NCBI GenBank assembly: GCA_029779845.1
Contig: JAKOZT010000017.1
Coordinates: 1-61,527, forward strand
Reading direction: 5' to 3'
DNA length: 61,527 nucleotides
Origin: Pseudomonadota bacterium
GTDB lineage: Bacteria > Pseudomonadota > Gammaproteobacteria > Burkholderiales > Burkholderiaceae_C
Shown: positions 37,201 to 45,516 of the stretch, piece by piece
Position numbering within the stretch: position 1 is the first letter of the stretch
How the letters are laid out: every line of letters begins with the position of its first letter
Made by a program: the position numbers and the translations under genes
The notes under the pieces: model-generated
Databases searched by the model: none
Told to the model about the DNA's origin: nothing
What the model saw: the letters and a program-made list of their open reading frames with translations, nothing else

Positions 37201-38361
37201 TCATGGCACCAAGGCCCACTGGCCCTTGTCGAGGCGGATCACCACCGCCGAGCGCCGATCCAGCCCGTAGGCCTCGCCGGGCTTGAAGCCGAACACACCG
37301 TGCGTGCCGGCCAGCTCGCTGGTCTTGCCGATGGCGTCGCGCAGCGCGCTGCGGAACTCCGCCGTGCCGGGCTCGGCCTTCGTCGCCAGCGCGCGCTGCG
37401 CCGCGTCGGCGAACAGCAGCCAGGCGTCGAAGGCGTAGGCCGAAAACGCATCGGCCGGCGCGGTGCCGTGCACCTTCTGGTAGGCGGCGCGGAAGTCCAT
37501 CGCCACCTTGCGCGTCGGCGCGCCCTCGGGCAGCTGGTCGGCCACCATCACCGGGCCGCTGGGCACCATCAGGCCGTTGGCCGAGGCGCCGGCCACGCGC
37601 ACGAAGTCGGCGTTGATCAGGCCGTGCGTGCCGTAGATCCGGCCCTTGTAGCCGCGCTCGGCCAGCGCCAGGTAGGGCAGCGCGCCGGGCGAGCCGGAGT
37701 TGCCGGCGAACACCGCATCGGGCCGCGCCGCGACGATCTTCAGCACCTGCCCGGCCACCGAGGCATCGCCGCGCGCGTAGCGCTCGTTGGCGACGATCTG
37801 GAGGCCCGCCGGCGCGGCGGCCTTCTGCAAGGACTCCAGCGCGAGGTCGCCGAGCGCGTCGGAGAAGCCGATGAAGGCCACGGTCCTGACGCCGGCCTGG
37901 GCCATCTTCTCGACCACCGCCGAGACCATCAGCGGGAAGGGCTGCGACACCGTCACCGTCCAGCCGGCGTCGTTGGCCGGCACCGTGACGGGCGTGGGCG
38001 AGATCAGCGGCGTGCCGGTCTCGCGCGCCACCGCGGCGATCGCCAGCGCGCCGGGCACGCCCGAGGTGCCGATCAGCACGTCGACATGGTCCTCGGCCAC
38101 CAGCTTGCGCGCGTTGCGCGCCGCGGTGGCGGGGTCGGAGGCGTCGTCCAGCAGGATCAGCTGCACCTTGCGGCCGGCCACCGTGCCCTTGTAGGCCTGC
38201 GCCGCCAGCACGCCCTTCTGGTAGGGCACGCCCAGCCCCGACACCGGCCCCGACAGCGAGGTGATCACGCCGACCTTCAGGTCGGCGGCACCCGCCGCAC
38301 CGGCCATGCCGGCGCCCAGCGCGAGCGCGGCCAGCGCCGTCGCGACGCGGCGGCGCTGCAT
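37201..38361 (-). CDS. Liv-type ABC transporter substrate-binding protein, paralogue 2
   Basis: 386 residues. The signal peptide MQRRRVATALAALALGAG ends near AGAAD; then LKVGVITSLSGPVSGLGVPY. It shares GFSDALGDLALESLQ, ERYARGDASVAGQVLKI and GTHGVFGFKPGE with its neighbours. The start at 38361 is preferred for its classical signal peptide and a G-rich ribosome-binding site; an ATG at 38382, overlapping the stop of paralogue 1 (TGATG), is the alternative and adds seven residues. Confidence 0.92.
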   Translation of the reverse strand: MQRRRVATALAALALGAGMAGAAGAADLKVGVITSLSGPVSGLGVPYQKGVLAAQAYKGTVAGRKVQLILLDDASDPATAARNARKLVAEDHVDVLIGTSGVPGALAIAAVARETGTPLISPTPVTVPANDAGWTVTVSQPFPLMVSAVVEKMAQAGVRTVAFIGFSDALGDLALESLQKAAAPAGLQIVANERYARGDASVAGQVLKIVAARPDAVFAGNSGSPGALPYLALAERGYKGRIYGTHGLINADFVRVAGASANGLMVPSGPVMVADQLPEGAPTRKVAMDFRAAYQKVHGTAPADAFSAYAFDAWLLFADAAQRALATKAEPGTAEFRSALRDAIGKTSELAGTHGVFGFKPGEAYGLDRRSAVVIRLDKGQWALVP

Positions 38362-38381
38362 CGAACGCCCCCCCGCTGCCA

Positions 38382-39533
38382 TCACGGCACCAGCTTCCAG
38401 TGGCCCTTCTCCAGCTTGACGACCACGCGCGAGCGCTCGTCGGAGCCGTAGCGGCTGTCGGGCTTGAAGTTGTAGACGCCGTGCGTGCCGACCAGCTCCT
38501 TGGTGTTGACGATGGCGTTGTGCAGCGCGACGCGGAACTCCGGCGTGCCGGGCTCGGCCTTGGCGGCCAGCGCGCGCTGCGCGGCGTCGGCGAACACCAG
38601 CCAGGCGTCGAAGGTGTAGGCCGAGAACGCATCGGTGGGCGCCGCGCCGTTGGCCTTCTGGTAGGCGCTGCGGAAGTCCATCGCCACCTTGCGGATCGGG
38701 TTGTCGGCGGGCAGCTGCTCGGCCACGATCACCGGCCCGGTGGGCGCGAGCAGCCCCTCGACCGCCGCGCCGCCGATGCGCACGAAGTCGGGGTTGATCA
38801 GCGCATGGGTGCCGAAGATCGGGCCCTTGTAGCCGCGCTCGGCGAGCGCCACGTAGGGCAGCGCGCCGGGCGTGCCCGAGGTGCCGGTGATCACCGCATC
38901 GGGGCGCGCGGCCACCACCTTCAGCACCTGGCCGGTGACCGATGCATCGCCGCGTGCGTAGCGCTCGTTGGTGACGACCTTCATGCCGGCCGCCTCGGCG
39001 GACTTGGTCAGCGAGTCGTAGACCAGGTCGCCCCAGGCGTCGGAGAAGCCGATGTAGCCCACCGTCTTGACGCCCTGCGTCTTCATGCGCTCGACCACCG
39101 CGTTGACCATCAGCGGCGCGGGCTGCGGCAGCGTGACCATCCACGCGCCGTCCTCGCCGGGCAGGTTGGCATTCGCGATCGAGATCAGCGGCGTCTTCGT
39201 CTCGCGCGCCACCGCGGCGATCGCCAGCGAGCCGGGCGAGCCAGCGGTGCCGATGATCACGTCGACCTTGTCCTCGTTGATCAGCTTGCGGGCGTTGCGC
39301 GCGGCGGTGGCGGGGTCGGAGCCGTCGTCGAGCTGCACCACCTGGATCTTGCGGCCGGCGACCTCGGGCTTGTAGGCCACGGCGGCCTGCAAGCCCTTGC
39401 CGTAGGGGATGCCGAGCGAGGACACCGGCCCCGACAGCGACGTGATGAAACCCACCTTGAGGTCGGCGGCCGGCGCCGACGTCGCGGCGAAGGCAGCCGC
39501 GGCGGTGATCAAGAACCTGCGAACGATGGCCAT
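38382..39533 (-). CDS. Liv-type ABC transporter substrate-binding protein, paralogue 1
   Basis: 383 residues with signal peptide MAIVRRFLITAAAAFAA (cleavage near APAAD), then LKVGFITSLSGPVSSLGIPY. GFSDAWGDLVYDSLT, ERYARGDASVTGQVLKV and GTHGVYNFKPDS show its kinship with the two downstream copies. AGGAG about 8 bases before the ATG is a good ribosome-binding site. It is the first of the three copies in the direction of transcription. Confidence 0.93.
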   Translation of the reverse strand: MAIVRRFLITAAAAFAATSAPAADLKVGFITSLSGPVSSLGIPYGKGLQAAVAYKPEVAGRKIQVVQLDDGSDPATAARNARKLINEDKVDVIIGTAGSPGSLAIAAVARETKTPLISIANANLPGEDGAWMVTLPQPAPLMVNAVVERMKTQGVKTVGYIGFSDAWGDLVYDSLTKSAEAAGMKVVTNERYARGDASVTGQVLKVVAARPDAVITGTSGTPGALPYVALAERGYKGPIFGTHALINPDFVRIGGAAVEGLLAPTGPVIVAEQLPADNPIRKVAMDFRSAYQKANGAAPTDAFSAYTFDAWLVFADAAQRALAAKAEPGTPEFRVALHNAIVNTKELVGTHGVYNFKPDSRYGSDERSRVVVKLEKGHWKLVP

Positions 39534-39549
39534 GAAGTGCTCCTGTTGC

Positions 39550-40290
39550 TCAAAGTGCCAAGCTGCCGACGCTGGTGCCGCCACAGACATACAACACCTG
39601 CCCGGTGACGAACCCGTTGCCGGGGTGAATGAAGAAGTCGACCGCGCGCGCCACGTCTTCGGCCAGGCCGAGGCGGCGCACCGGGATGGAGGCGGCGAGC
39701 TGGCGCTCGCGATCGCTGTCCTTCTCGACCACGTCGTAGAACATGTCGGTGCGGATCGGCCCCGGCGCGACGACGTTGACGGTGATGCCCTGCGGCGCCA
39801 GCTCGAGCGCCCAGGTGCGCGCCATGCCCAGCATGCCGGCCTTGGTGGCCGAATACGCGGTGCGCGTCGGCAGGCCGAGCGCGGCGCGCGAGGACAGCAG
39901 CACGACGCGCCCGAAGCCGCGCGAGCGCATCGCCGGCAGCGCCGCCTGCACCAGCTGGATCGCGCAGCCCAGGTGCAGGTCGACCAGCGCATCGAGGTCG
40001 TCGAGCTTCACCTCGGGCAGCAGCGCGGGGCGGATCACGCCGGCGTTGTGCACCACGGTCGTCACCTCGAAGCGCGAGGTGACTTCGGCCACCGCCTGCT
40101 GCGTCGCGGCGCGATCCGTCAGGTCGACTTCGACGTTGTGCAGCCTTGCATGTTCGAGCGGGCTGGGCCGGCGCGCCAGCGACACCACCTCGTAGCCATC
40201 GGCCAGCAGGTGCTCGCAGATGGAGAGGCCAATGCCGGCGCTGCCGCCGGTGACGACCGCCACACGAGAGGACGTTGCGGAGGCGTTCAT
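39550..40290 (-). CDS. SDR-family oxidoreductase
   Basis: 246 residues: TGGSAGIG, VVHNAGVIRP, LLSSRAALG, catalytic Tyr-Lys in YSATK, and a C-terminus GFVTGQVLYVCGG. VVSLARRPSP after strand 2 suggests NADP. It overlaps the cyclase gene by 4 bases. It resembles 3-oxoacyl reductase-like SDRs; the substrate is not evident. Confidence 0.92.
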   Translation of the reverse strand: MNASATSSRVAVVTGGSAGIGLSICEHLLADGYEVVSLARRPSPLEHARLHNVEVDLTDRAATQQAVAEVTSRFEVTTVVHNAGVIRPALLPEVKLDDLDALVDLHLGCAIQLVQAALPAMRSRGFGRVVLLSSRAALGLPTRTAYSATKAGMLGMARTWALELAPQGITVNVVAPGPIRTDMFYDVVEKDSDRERQLAASIPVRRLGLAEDVARAVDFFIHPGNGFVTGQVLYVCGGTSVGSLAL

Positions 40291-41093
40291 GCGCGCTCCT
40301 CCACCAGCGCCACCACGCGCAGCGGGCTGCCGCTGCCCTTCTGGATCTTCAGCGGCGCGCTGAACACCATCGCGCCGGTGGCAGGCAGCAAGTCGAGGTT
40401 GGTCAGGCACTGCAGGCCGTAGCGGCCGGCGCCGTGCATGAACGAATGGCAGGGGTAGGGCGGCCGCAGGTGGTAGCCCTGGCCGGCGTCGGTGCCGATG
40501 GCCTCGGAGCCGAAGCCCATCACGTCGCGCTGCTCGACCAGGAAGCGCACCGCCTCGCTGCCCGGGCCGGGCGTGTGCTGGCCGGTCTCGTCGAAGTTCT
40601 GGTAGCGCTCGGGGCCGTTCGGGCCGGCCATGCGCTTGGACCAGTCGGTGCGCATCAGCACCCAGGCGCCGTTCGGGATGCGGCCGTGCTGAGCCTCCCA
40701 CTGCTCGATGTCGGCCACCGTCAGCAGGTAGTCGGGGTCGGCGGCCGCCTGCGCGCTGCAGTCGATTACGCAGGCCGGCGCGAGGAAGTGCTGCGCGGGA
40801 ATCGTGTCCACCGAGTTGTTCGGCAGGTCGCGCCCGGAGATCCAGTGGATCGGCGCGTCGAAGTGCGTGCCGGTGTGTTCGCCGCAGGAGAAGTTGTTCC
40901 AGTACCAGCCTGGGCCGCGCTCGTCGTAGGCCGAGATCTGCTCGAGGCGGAACGGCGAGCACTGGCCCATCTCGGGCGGCAGCGCGATCTGCGGGAAATC
41001 GGGCGCGAGCGTCTGCGTCAGGTCGATCACGCGGATGCGGCCCGAGGTGAGGGCCTGGGCCACGGCGGCGAGAAGCGAGGGCGTGCTGCTCAT
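40287..41093 (-). CDS. Cyclase-family (kynurenine formamidase-like) metal hydrolase
   Basis: 268 residues. The family signature HTGTHFDAPIHW, with metal-binding His and Asp, is present, preceded by NNFSCGE. The family includes kynurenine formamidases, isatin hydrolases and hydrolases of cyclic amides or lactone-like rings. It starts one base after the DUF35-SDR stop with GGAGGG upstream. In this pathway it may open an activated ring or hydrolyse a formamide or lactone; the substrate is not predictable. Confidence 0.9.
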   Translation of the reverse strand: MSSTPSLLAAVAQALTSGRIRVIDLTQTLAPDFPQIALPPEMGQCSPFRLEQISAYDERGPGWYWNNFSCGEHTGTHFDAPIHWISGRDLPNNSVDTIPAQHFLAPACVIDCSAQAAADPDYLLTVADIEQWEAQHGRIPNGAWVLMRTDWSKRMAGPNGPERYQNFDETGQHTPGPGSEAVRFLVEQRDVMGFGSEAIGTDAGQGYHLRPPYPCHSFMHGAGRYGLQCLTNLDLLPATGAMVFSAPLKIQKGSGSPLRVVALVEERA

Positions 41094-41094
41094 C

Positions 41095-42348
41095 TCACTG
41101 CCCTCCCGCGGCCAGCTCGCGCTCGAGCACCTTGGGGTTCTCGCGCCAGCGCTCCAGCCACTCCTGCGCCACGTCGCCGGGGTAGATGTCTTCCACGCCG
41201 TCGCGCAGCGCCTGCACGATGGCCGAGGCCAGCGCCGCGGGCGCGAGCTTGGGCGGAGGCATGTTCTGGTTCCATTCGTCGTCGATCGGCCCGGGGAACG
41301 CATTGATCACGCGGATGCCGGCCGGGCGCATCTCGGCTCGCAGGCACTGGGCCAGCGACAGCGCCGCGGCCTTGGACGCCGAGAAGGTGCCGTGCGCCGG
41401 GAAGTTGGACAGCGCGAAGATCGACAACACGTTGACCCACGCGACCGCGCTGGTGACGCCATCGGCCGAGCGGCCGCGCAGCGCCGGCCCGAAGGCCTGC
41501 GCCAGCCGCAGCAGCCCGAGGTAGTTGATCTCCATCTCCAGGCGCGCCGCATCGGTGCCGCGCCGGCCCTGGATGCCGAAGCTGCGGTGCACCTCGGCGT
41601 TGTTGATCACGATGTCGACCTTGCCGCCGATCTCGCCGGCCAGCTCGTTGACCGAGCGTTCGTCGCTGAGGTCCAGCGGCACGAGCGTCACCGGCGCGAG
41701 CGCGCCGATGTCGTCCAGCCCGGGCAGCTTCTTCCACGGCTCGGCGTGGCCGACCCACACGATGTCGGCGCCGGCCTTCACCAGGGCGCGCACCAGCGCT
41801 TGCCCCACCGGCGTCTTGCCGTCGGTGACCAGCACCTTGCGGAACTTCGGGTCGCAGGTCATCTCGCGCAGCATGCGATCGTCTGCCATGTGTTCACTTC
41901 CTTCCATCGGAACGCCGATCAGGACGGCCTGCCCCGCGCGGTCCAGCCGCGCGACCACACGCACCCGCTGGGGTGCGCCCTTCACTTCGTCGTGCAGGTG
42001 CACGATCAGCGCCGGGCCGGCGTCGAGATGCACCAGCGCCAGGCGCCACGGCAGGCGCTCGCGGAAGAACAGGTCGTTGCTGTGGTGCAGCGTGGTTTCG
42101 GCCAGCAGCGTGCCCTCGCCGCTCTGCGCGCGCCAGCGCAGGGCCGGCGACAGGCAGCGGTGGCAAGCCTCGCGCGGCGGGTACTGCACGGCCTGGCAGT
42201 GCTCGCACACCTGCAACTCGAAGCGCCCTTCCGCGGCCGCGGCCGTCATGCCCAGCGCGACGCGGCCGCGCGCCCAGGGCGGGAGGTTCATCTGCCGCGT
42301 GCGCAGGACCGGGTTTTTCCTCTTCGGCTTCATCAAGGGCATGGTCAT
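41095..42348 (-). CDS. DUF35 zinc-ribbon/OB-fold protein fused to a degenerate SDR domain
   Basis: 417 residues in one frame. Residues about 20-150 are a DUF35 unit: zinc ribbon C48, C51, C62, C65 and an OB-fold (TLLAETTLHHSND, ALVHLDAGPALIVHLHD). Residues about 168-410 are an SDR fold, but the glycine motif is TDGKTPVG (175-182) instead of TGxxxGxG, and the catalytic Tyr is Phe (F322 in TFSASK; Lys326 kept). The SDR part is therefore probably not a normal dehydrogenase. The start overlaps the thiolase-like stop by 4 bases (ATGA). DUF35 proteins pair with thiolase-like proteins, for example in Ltp2-type steroid aldolases, so the two products probably form one complex. Confidence 0.92.
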   Translation of the reverse strand: MTMPLMKPKRKNPVLRTRQMNLPPWARGRVALGMTAAAAEGRFELQVCEHCQAVQYPPREACHRCLSPALRWRAQSGEGTLLAETTLHHSNDLFFRERLPWRLALVHLDAGPALIVHLHDEVKGAPQRVRVVARLDRAGQAVLIGVPMEGSEHMADDRMLREMTCDPKFRKVLVTDGKTPVGQALVRALVKAGADIVWVGHAEPWKKLPGLDDIGALAPVTLVPLDLSDERSVNELAGEIGGKVDIVINNAEVHRSFGIQGRRGTDAARLEMEINYLGLLRLAQAFGPALRGRSADGVTSAVAWVNVLSIFALSNFPAHGTFSASKAAALSLAQCLRAEMRPAGIRVINAFPGPIDDEWNQNMPPPKLAPAALASAIVQALRDGVEDIYPGDVAQEWLERWRENPKVLERELAAGGQ

Positions 42349-43514
42349 GACTGCCCCTCCAGGATCACTGCGCCGGTGCACAGACAGCGGTCGTAGGTCA
42401 CCATGCCGAAGCCGGTGACCAGGCCGAGGCGCGCATCGGGCACGGCGCGCTCGCCGGCGCGGCCGCTGAGCTGGCGGATCGCCTCGGTCATGCCGAGGAA
42501 GCCGCCCGCCGCGCCCGCCTGCCCGCACGAGAGCTGCCCGCCGCCGGTGTTGTTCGGGAAGCTGCCGTCGAACGTGAGCGAATGGTTGCGCACGAACGCG
42601 GGGCCTTCGCCCTTCTCGCAGAAGCCCAGGTCCTCGAACTGCAACATCACGATGACGGGGTAGTCGTCGTAGGTCTGGATGAAGTCGATGTCGGCCGGGC
42701 GCGCGCCGGCCTGCGCGTAGAGGTCGTCGCGGTCGACGCGCCAGCCGCCGCGCACCATCACCGGGTCGTCGGAATAGGCGTTGTGGCGCTCGATCGCGCC
42801 GCGCACCAGCACGTGATCCAGCCCCAGCTCGCGGGCGCGCTCCTCGCGCATCACCAGGAAGGCCTCGCCGCCGGCGCAGGGCATCACGCAGTCGAACAGA
42901 TGGATCGGCTCGGAGATCGGCCGCGCGGCCATGTACTCGTCCAGCGTCAGCGGCTTCTTGAACAGCGCTGCCGGGTTCTTCAGCGCATTGGCGCGCTGCG
43001 CGACGGCGATGCGGCCGAAGTCCTCGCGCGTCGCGCCGAAGCTGCGCATGTAGTTGGCGGTGATGAACGCGAAGATCGAGTTCGGCCCGCCCGAGCCGTA
43101 GGGATAGCTGGCGTCGCGCGCGAAGCTGCTGAAGCCGCCCAGCATCAGCCGGAACGAATCGACGTGGTTGGTGTCGGCCGCCACGCAGGCGACGATGTCG
43201 GCGTCGCCGGCCTGCACCGCGCGCGCCGCGCGCCGCAGCGCCATCACGCCCGAGGCGCCGCCGTTGGGGATGAAGTCGAGCCAGCGCGGCGACACGCCCA
43301 TGTGCTGCGTCACGCCGACAGCGGTGTCCGGCCCGAGCGAGAAGCTGCTGACGGTCAGCCCGTCGATCTGCGCCTTCTCGATGCCCGACTCGCGCACCAG
43401 CGCTTCGAGCGCCTGGCCGATGAACCAGTGCGCACCGTGCGTCGAATAACGCTGGTACGGCACGGTGACGGGCACCGCCACCGCCACGCCTTCATACGAT
43501 TGGCGCCGGCTCAT
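42345..43514 (-). CDS. Thiolase-like (SCP2/Ltp2-type) protein without nucleophilic cysteine
   Basis: 389 residues with the thiolase fold. At the position of the nucleophilic Cys (normally CxSG) the sequence is GGASG (residues 85-89), and the late GHP motif reads CGQAG (330-334). It cannot run the usual acyl-enzyme mechanism. Tyrosines in QTYDDY (Y282) and MVTYDRC (Y374) are candidates for a retro-aldol mechanism, as in Ltp2-type aldolases. The adjacent overlapping gene encodes the DUF35 partner. Predicted role: retro-aldol cleavage of a beta-hydroxyacyl-CoA side chain. A structural or lipid-transfer role cannot be excluded. Confidence 0.9.
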   Translation of the reverse strand: MSRRQSYEGVAVAVPVTVPYQRYSTHGAHWFIGQALEALVRESGIEKAQIDGLTVSSFSLGPDTAVGVTQHMGVSPRWLDFIPNGGASGVMALRRAARAVQAGDADIVACVAADTNHVDSFRLMLGGFSSFARDASYPYGSGGPNSIFAFITANYMRSFGATREDFGRIAVAQRANALKNPAALFKKPLTLDEYMAARPISEPIHLFDCVMPCAGGEAFLVMREERARELGLDHVLVRGAIERHNAYSDDPVMVRGGWRVDRDDLYAQAGARPADIDFIQTYDDYPVIVMLQFEDLGFCEKGEGPAFVRNHSLTFDGSFPNNTGGGQLSCGQAGAAGGFLGMTEAIRQLSGRAGERAVPDARLGLVTGFGMVTYDRCLCTGAVILEGQS

Positions 43515-43560
43515 CTCAACGACTCCTGTCGGCGCGATGCGGACGTTTCTTTCCTGGCGG

Positions 43561-43664
43561 GAGCGGGCTGCCGGGGCGCCCCATTCCGCTCATGTCCCCC
43601 GCGCCGGCCCGCGGCCGGCGCTCCTCCTTTACTTCGCTCCATGGGGCGCCCCGGCAGCCCGCTC
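43561..43664 (+). repeat. Palindromic repeat unit A (REPIN-like)
   Basis: Outer arms: 23-base perfect inverted repeat, 43561-43583 against 43642-43664 (TGGGGCGCCCCGGC core). Inside is a conserved core: TTCCGCTCATGTCCCCC (43584-43600), a 20-base GC hairpin segment, then CTCCTCCTTTACTTCGCT (43621-43638). The same core occurs inverted in unit B. Confidence 0.88.
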
Positions 43665-43723
43665 CGGCACCATTCACTGGGCGCCACCAAGAGGCATGCC
43701 GCGGTGGTGGCAGGCTGAGGACG

Positions 43724-43805
43724 CCGGGTGCCCGGTGCAGCGAAGTAAAGGAGGAGGGGCGCGCGCAGCGCGCACCGGGGGACATGAGCGGAACCGGGCA
43801 CCCGG
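43724..43805 (-). repeat. Palindromic repeat unit B, inverted relative to unit A
   Basis: Outer arms: CCGGGTGCCCGGT (43724-43736) against ACCGGGCACCCGG (43793-43805). The core AGCGAAGTAAAGGAGGAG (43739-43756) and GGGGGACATGAGCGGAA (43777-43793) is the exact reverse complement of unit A's two core blocks, 20 bases apart in both. The middle 20 bases differ but again form a short hairpin. The outer arms differ between units. Confidence 0.88.
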
Positions 43806-43890
43806 TGGCCTCGGCCCGCAGCGAACCGCTGCACGAGTGTCCGCAGCGAGCCGCAAGCAACCGGCAGGCAAGGGCTTGACGCAAGGTGTC

Positions 43891-45510
43891 TCATGACTGC
43901 CTCTTCTTCATCGCGCGCACGTCGATGCAGTTCGGCTGACCCGGCAGGCTCTGCGCCAGCGCGCGCAGCTCGCCGCGCTGGATCTTCTGCGAGGCCGTCA
44001 GCGGCAGCGCCTCGACGAAGCACACGTAGCCGGGCGCCTTGTAGTAGGCCAGCTGAGCCAGCGCGTGGCGCACGATGTCGGCGGCGAGCGGCTCGCGCTC
44101 GGTCGCATCCGCCGGCTCGCGCAGCACGATGCAGGCCAGCACCTCGTCGCCGCGCAGCGCATCGGGCGTCGCGGCGACGGCCGAGGTCTTCACGCGCGGG
44201 TGCTGGTTGAGCACGCTCTCCACCTCGACGGCCGAGATGTTCTCGCCGCTGCGCCGGATCACGTTCTTCTTGCGGTCGACGAAGTACAGCCGGCCCTCGT
44301 CGTCGGCGCGCACCACGTCGCCGGTGTGGAACCAGCCGTCGGCCCAGGCCTCGCGCGTGGCTTCCTCGTCCTTCAGGTAGCCGGCGAAGAAGTGGCGCCG
44401 CGGGTCGGCGCCGCTGGAGCGCACCAGCAGCTCGCCGGGCGTGCCCGGCGCCACCGGCGCGCCTGCGTCGTCGACCAGCCTGACCTCGACGAAAGCCTCG
44501 GGCCGGCCGAAGCAGCTGCTGCCGATGTGGCGCGGCTCGTGGTTGGCCATGATGCAGGCGGCCGCGCCGGTCTCGGTCATCGCCCAGGCCTCGACCAGCG
44601 GGAAGCCGAAGCGCTCTTCGAAGGGGCCGTGGTTCTTGCGGTCCACGCCGGCGCCGAAGCCCCAGCGCACCTGATGATCGCGATCGGCCGCGGCGGCCGG
44701 CGCGGCGAGCAGCATCGCCGGCATCACGCCGAGGTAGTGCACGATGGTCGCGCCGCTGTCGCGCACGCTTTGCCACCAGCTCTTGGGGTGGAAGCGATCG
44801 AGCTGCACCAGGCAGCCGCCCGCCGTGAGCACCACCATCGTCGAGAACGCCATCGCGTTGACGTGGTTCAGCGGCAGCGGCGTGATGATGCGCTCGCGCC
44901 CCGGACGCACCGAGCACACGCCGTCGAGGCCGGCGTACCACTGCCCGGCGCGCAGGAAGTAGGCGTTGTCCAGCCGGCAGCCCTTGGGGCGCCCGGTGGT
45001 GCCCGAGGTGTAGAGCAGCGCGCACTCGCTGGCGAGGCCGATCGCCTGCGCCGCGGCCGGTGCGGGCGACGCGGCGGCGGGCACGTCGCCATCGGGTGGC
45101 ATCGTCGCGCAGCGGATGCCTGCTGCGCGGGCCGCCTCCTGAAGGTCGCGCTCGCGGGTGCCCAGCGTCACGGCCAGGCAGATCTCGCTGTGGCCGATCA
45201 GGTACTCCAGCTCGGCCGAGCGCATCTCGGCGTTGATCGGCACCACACTGGCGCCCAGCGCGTTGAGCGCGAACCAGTGGTGGAGGAAGGCGGGCCGGTT
45301 CTCCAGCAGCAGGCCGACGCGGTGGCCGTGGCCGTAGCCGGCCGCCTGGTAGGCGGCGCGCAGGCGCAGCACTTCGGCTTCGGCCTCGCCCCAGCTCACC
45401 GTGCCGGCGGCGATGCCGTAGGCCTCGGCCGTGACGGCGTCGATCTGGAGGAAATCCGCCGCCGGCGCCTGGCGGGCCGTCGCGAGGAAACGTTCGAAGA
45501 CCGTGTTCAT
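43891..45510 (-). CDS. AMP-forming acyl-CoA ligase
   Basis: 539 residues, ANL superfamily: [63 protein letters not shown], and catalytic Lys in LTASQKIQRGEL. The motif set resembles crotonobetaine/carnitine-type and related acid ligases. It starts 6 bases after the dioxygenase beta stop and precedes the repeat-filled gap. It would activate the acid that the thiolase-like/DUF35 pair and SDRs then process. Confidence 0.92.
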   Translation of the reverse strand: MNTVFERFLATARQAPAADFLQIDAVTAEAYGIAAGTVSWGEAEAEVLRLRAAYQAAGYGHGHRVGLLLENRPAFLHHWFALNALGASVVPINAEMRSAELEYLIGHSEICLAVTLGTRERDLQEAARAAGIRCATMPPDGDVPAAASPAPAAAQAIGLASECALLYTSGTTGRPKGCRLDNAYFLRAGQWYAGLDGVCSVRPGRERIITPLPLNHVNAMAFSTMVVLTAGGCLVQLDRFHPKSWWQSVRDSGATIVHYLGVMPAMLLAAPAAAADRDHQVRWGFGAGVDRKNHGPFEERFGFPLVEAWAMTETGAAACIMANHEPRHIGSSCFGRPEAFVEVRLVDDAGAPVAPGTPGELLVRSSGADPRRHFFAGYLKDEEATREAWADGWFHTGDVVRADDEGRLYFVDRKKNVIRRSGENISAVEVESVLNQHPRVKTSAVAATPDALRGDEVLACIVLREPADATEREPLAADIVRHALAQLAYYKAPGYVCFVEALPLTASQKIQRGELRALAQSLPGQPNCIDVRAMKKRQS

Positions 45511-45516
45511 GGTTGC

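Larger units (their letters stand above)
43515..43890. other. 376-base gap inside the long unit, no gene
   Basis: This is the only long gap between 26947 and 50670. It is filled by two inverted palindromic repeat units (43561-43664 and 43724-43805) plus short flanks. Reading frames exist on both strands but look like low-complexity shadows of the repeats. It may weaken or split transcription between the ligase and the thiolase-like gene. Confidence 0.7.

Noticed and set aside
43515..43890. Short frames in the gap inside the long unit
   Set aside because: They translate the inverted repeats in several frames with equal plausibility and show no start signals or domain.
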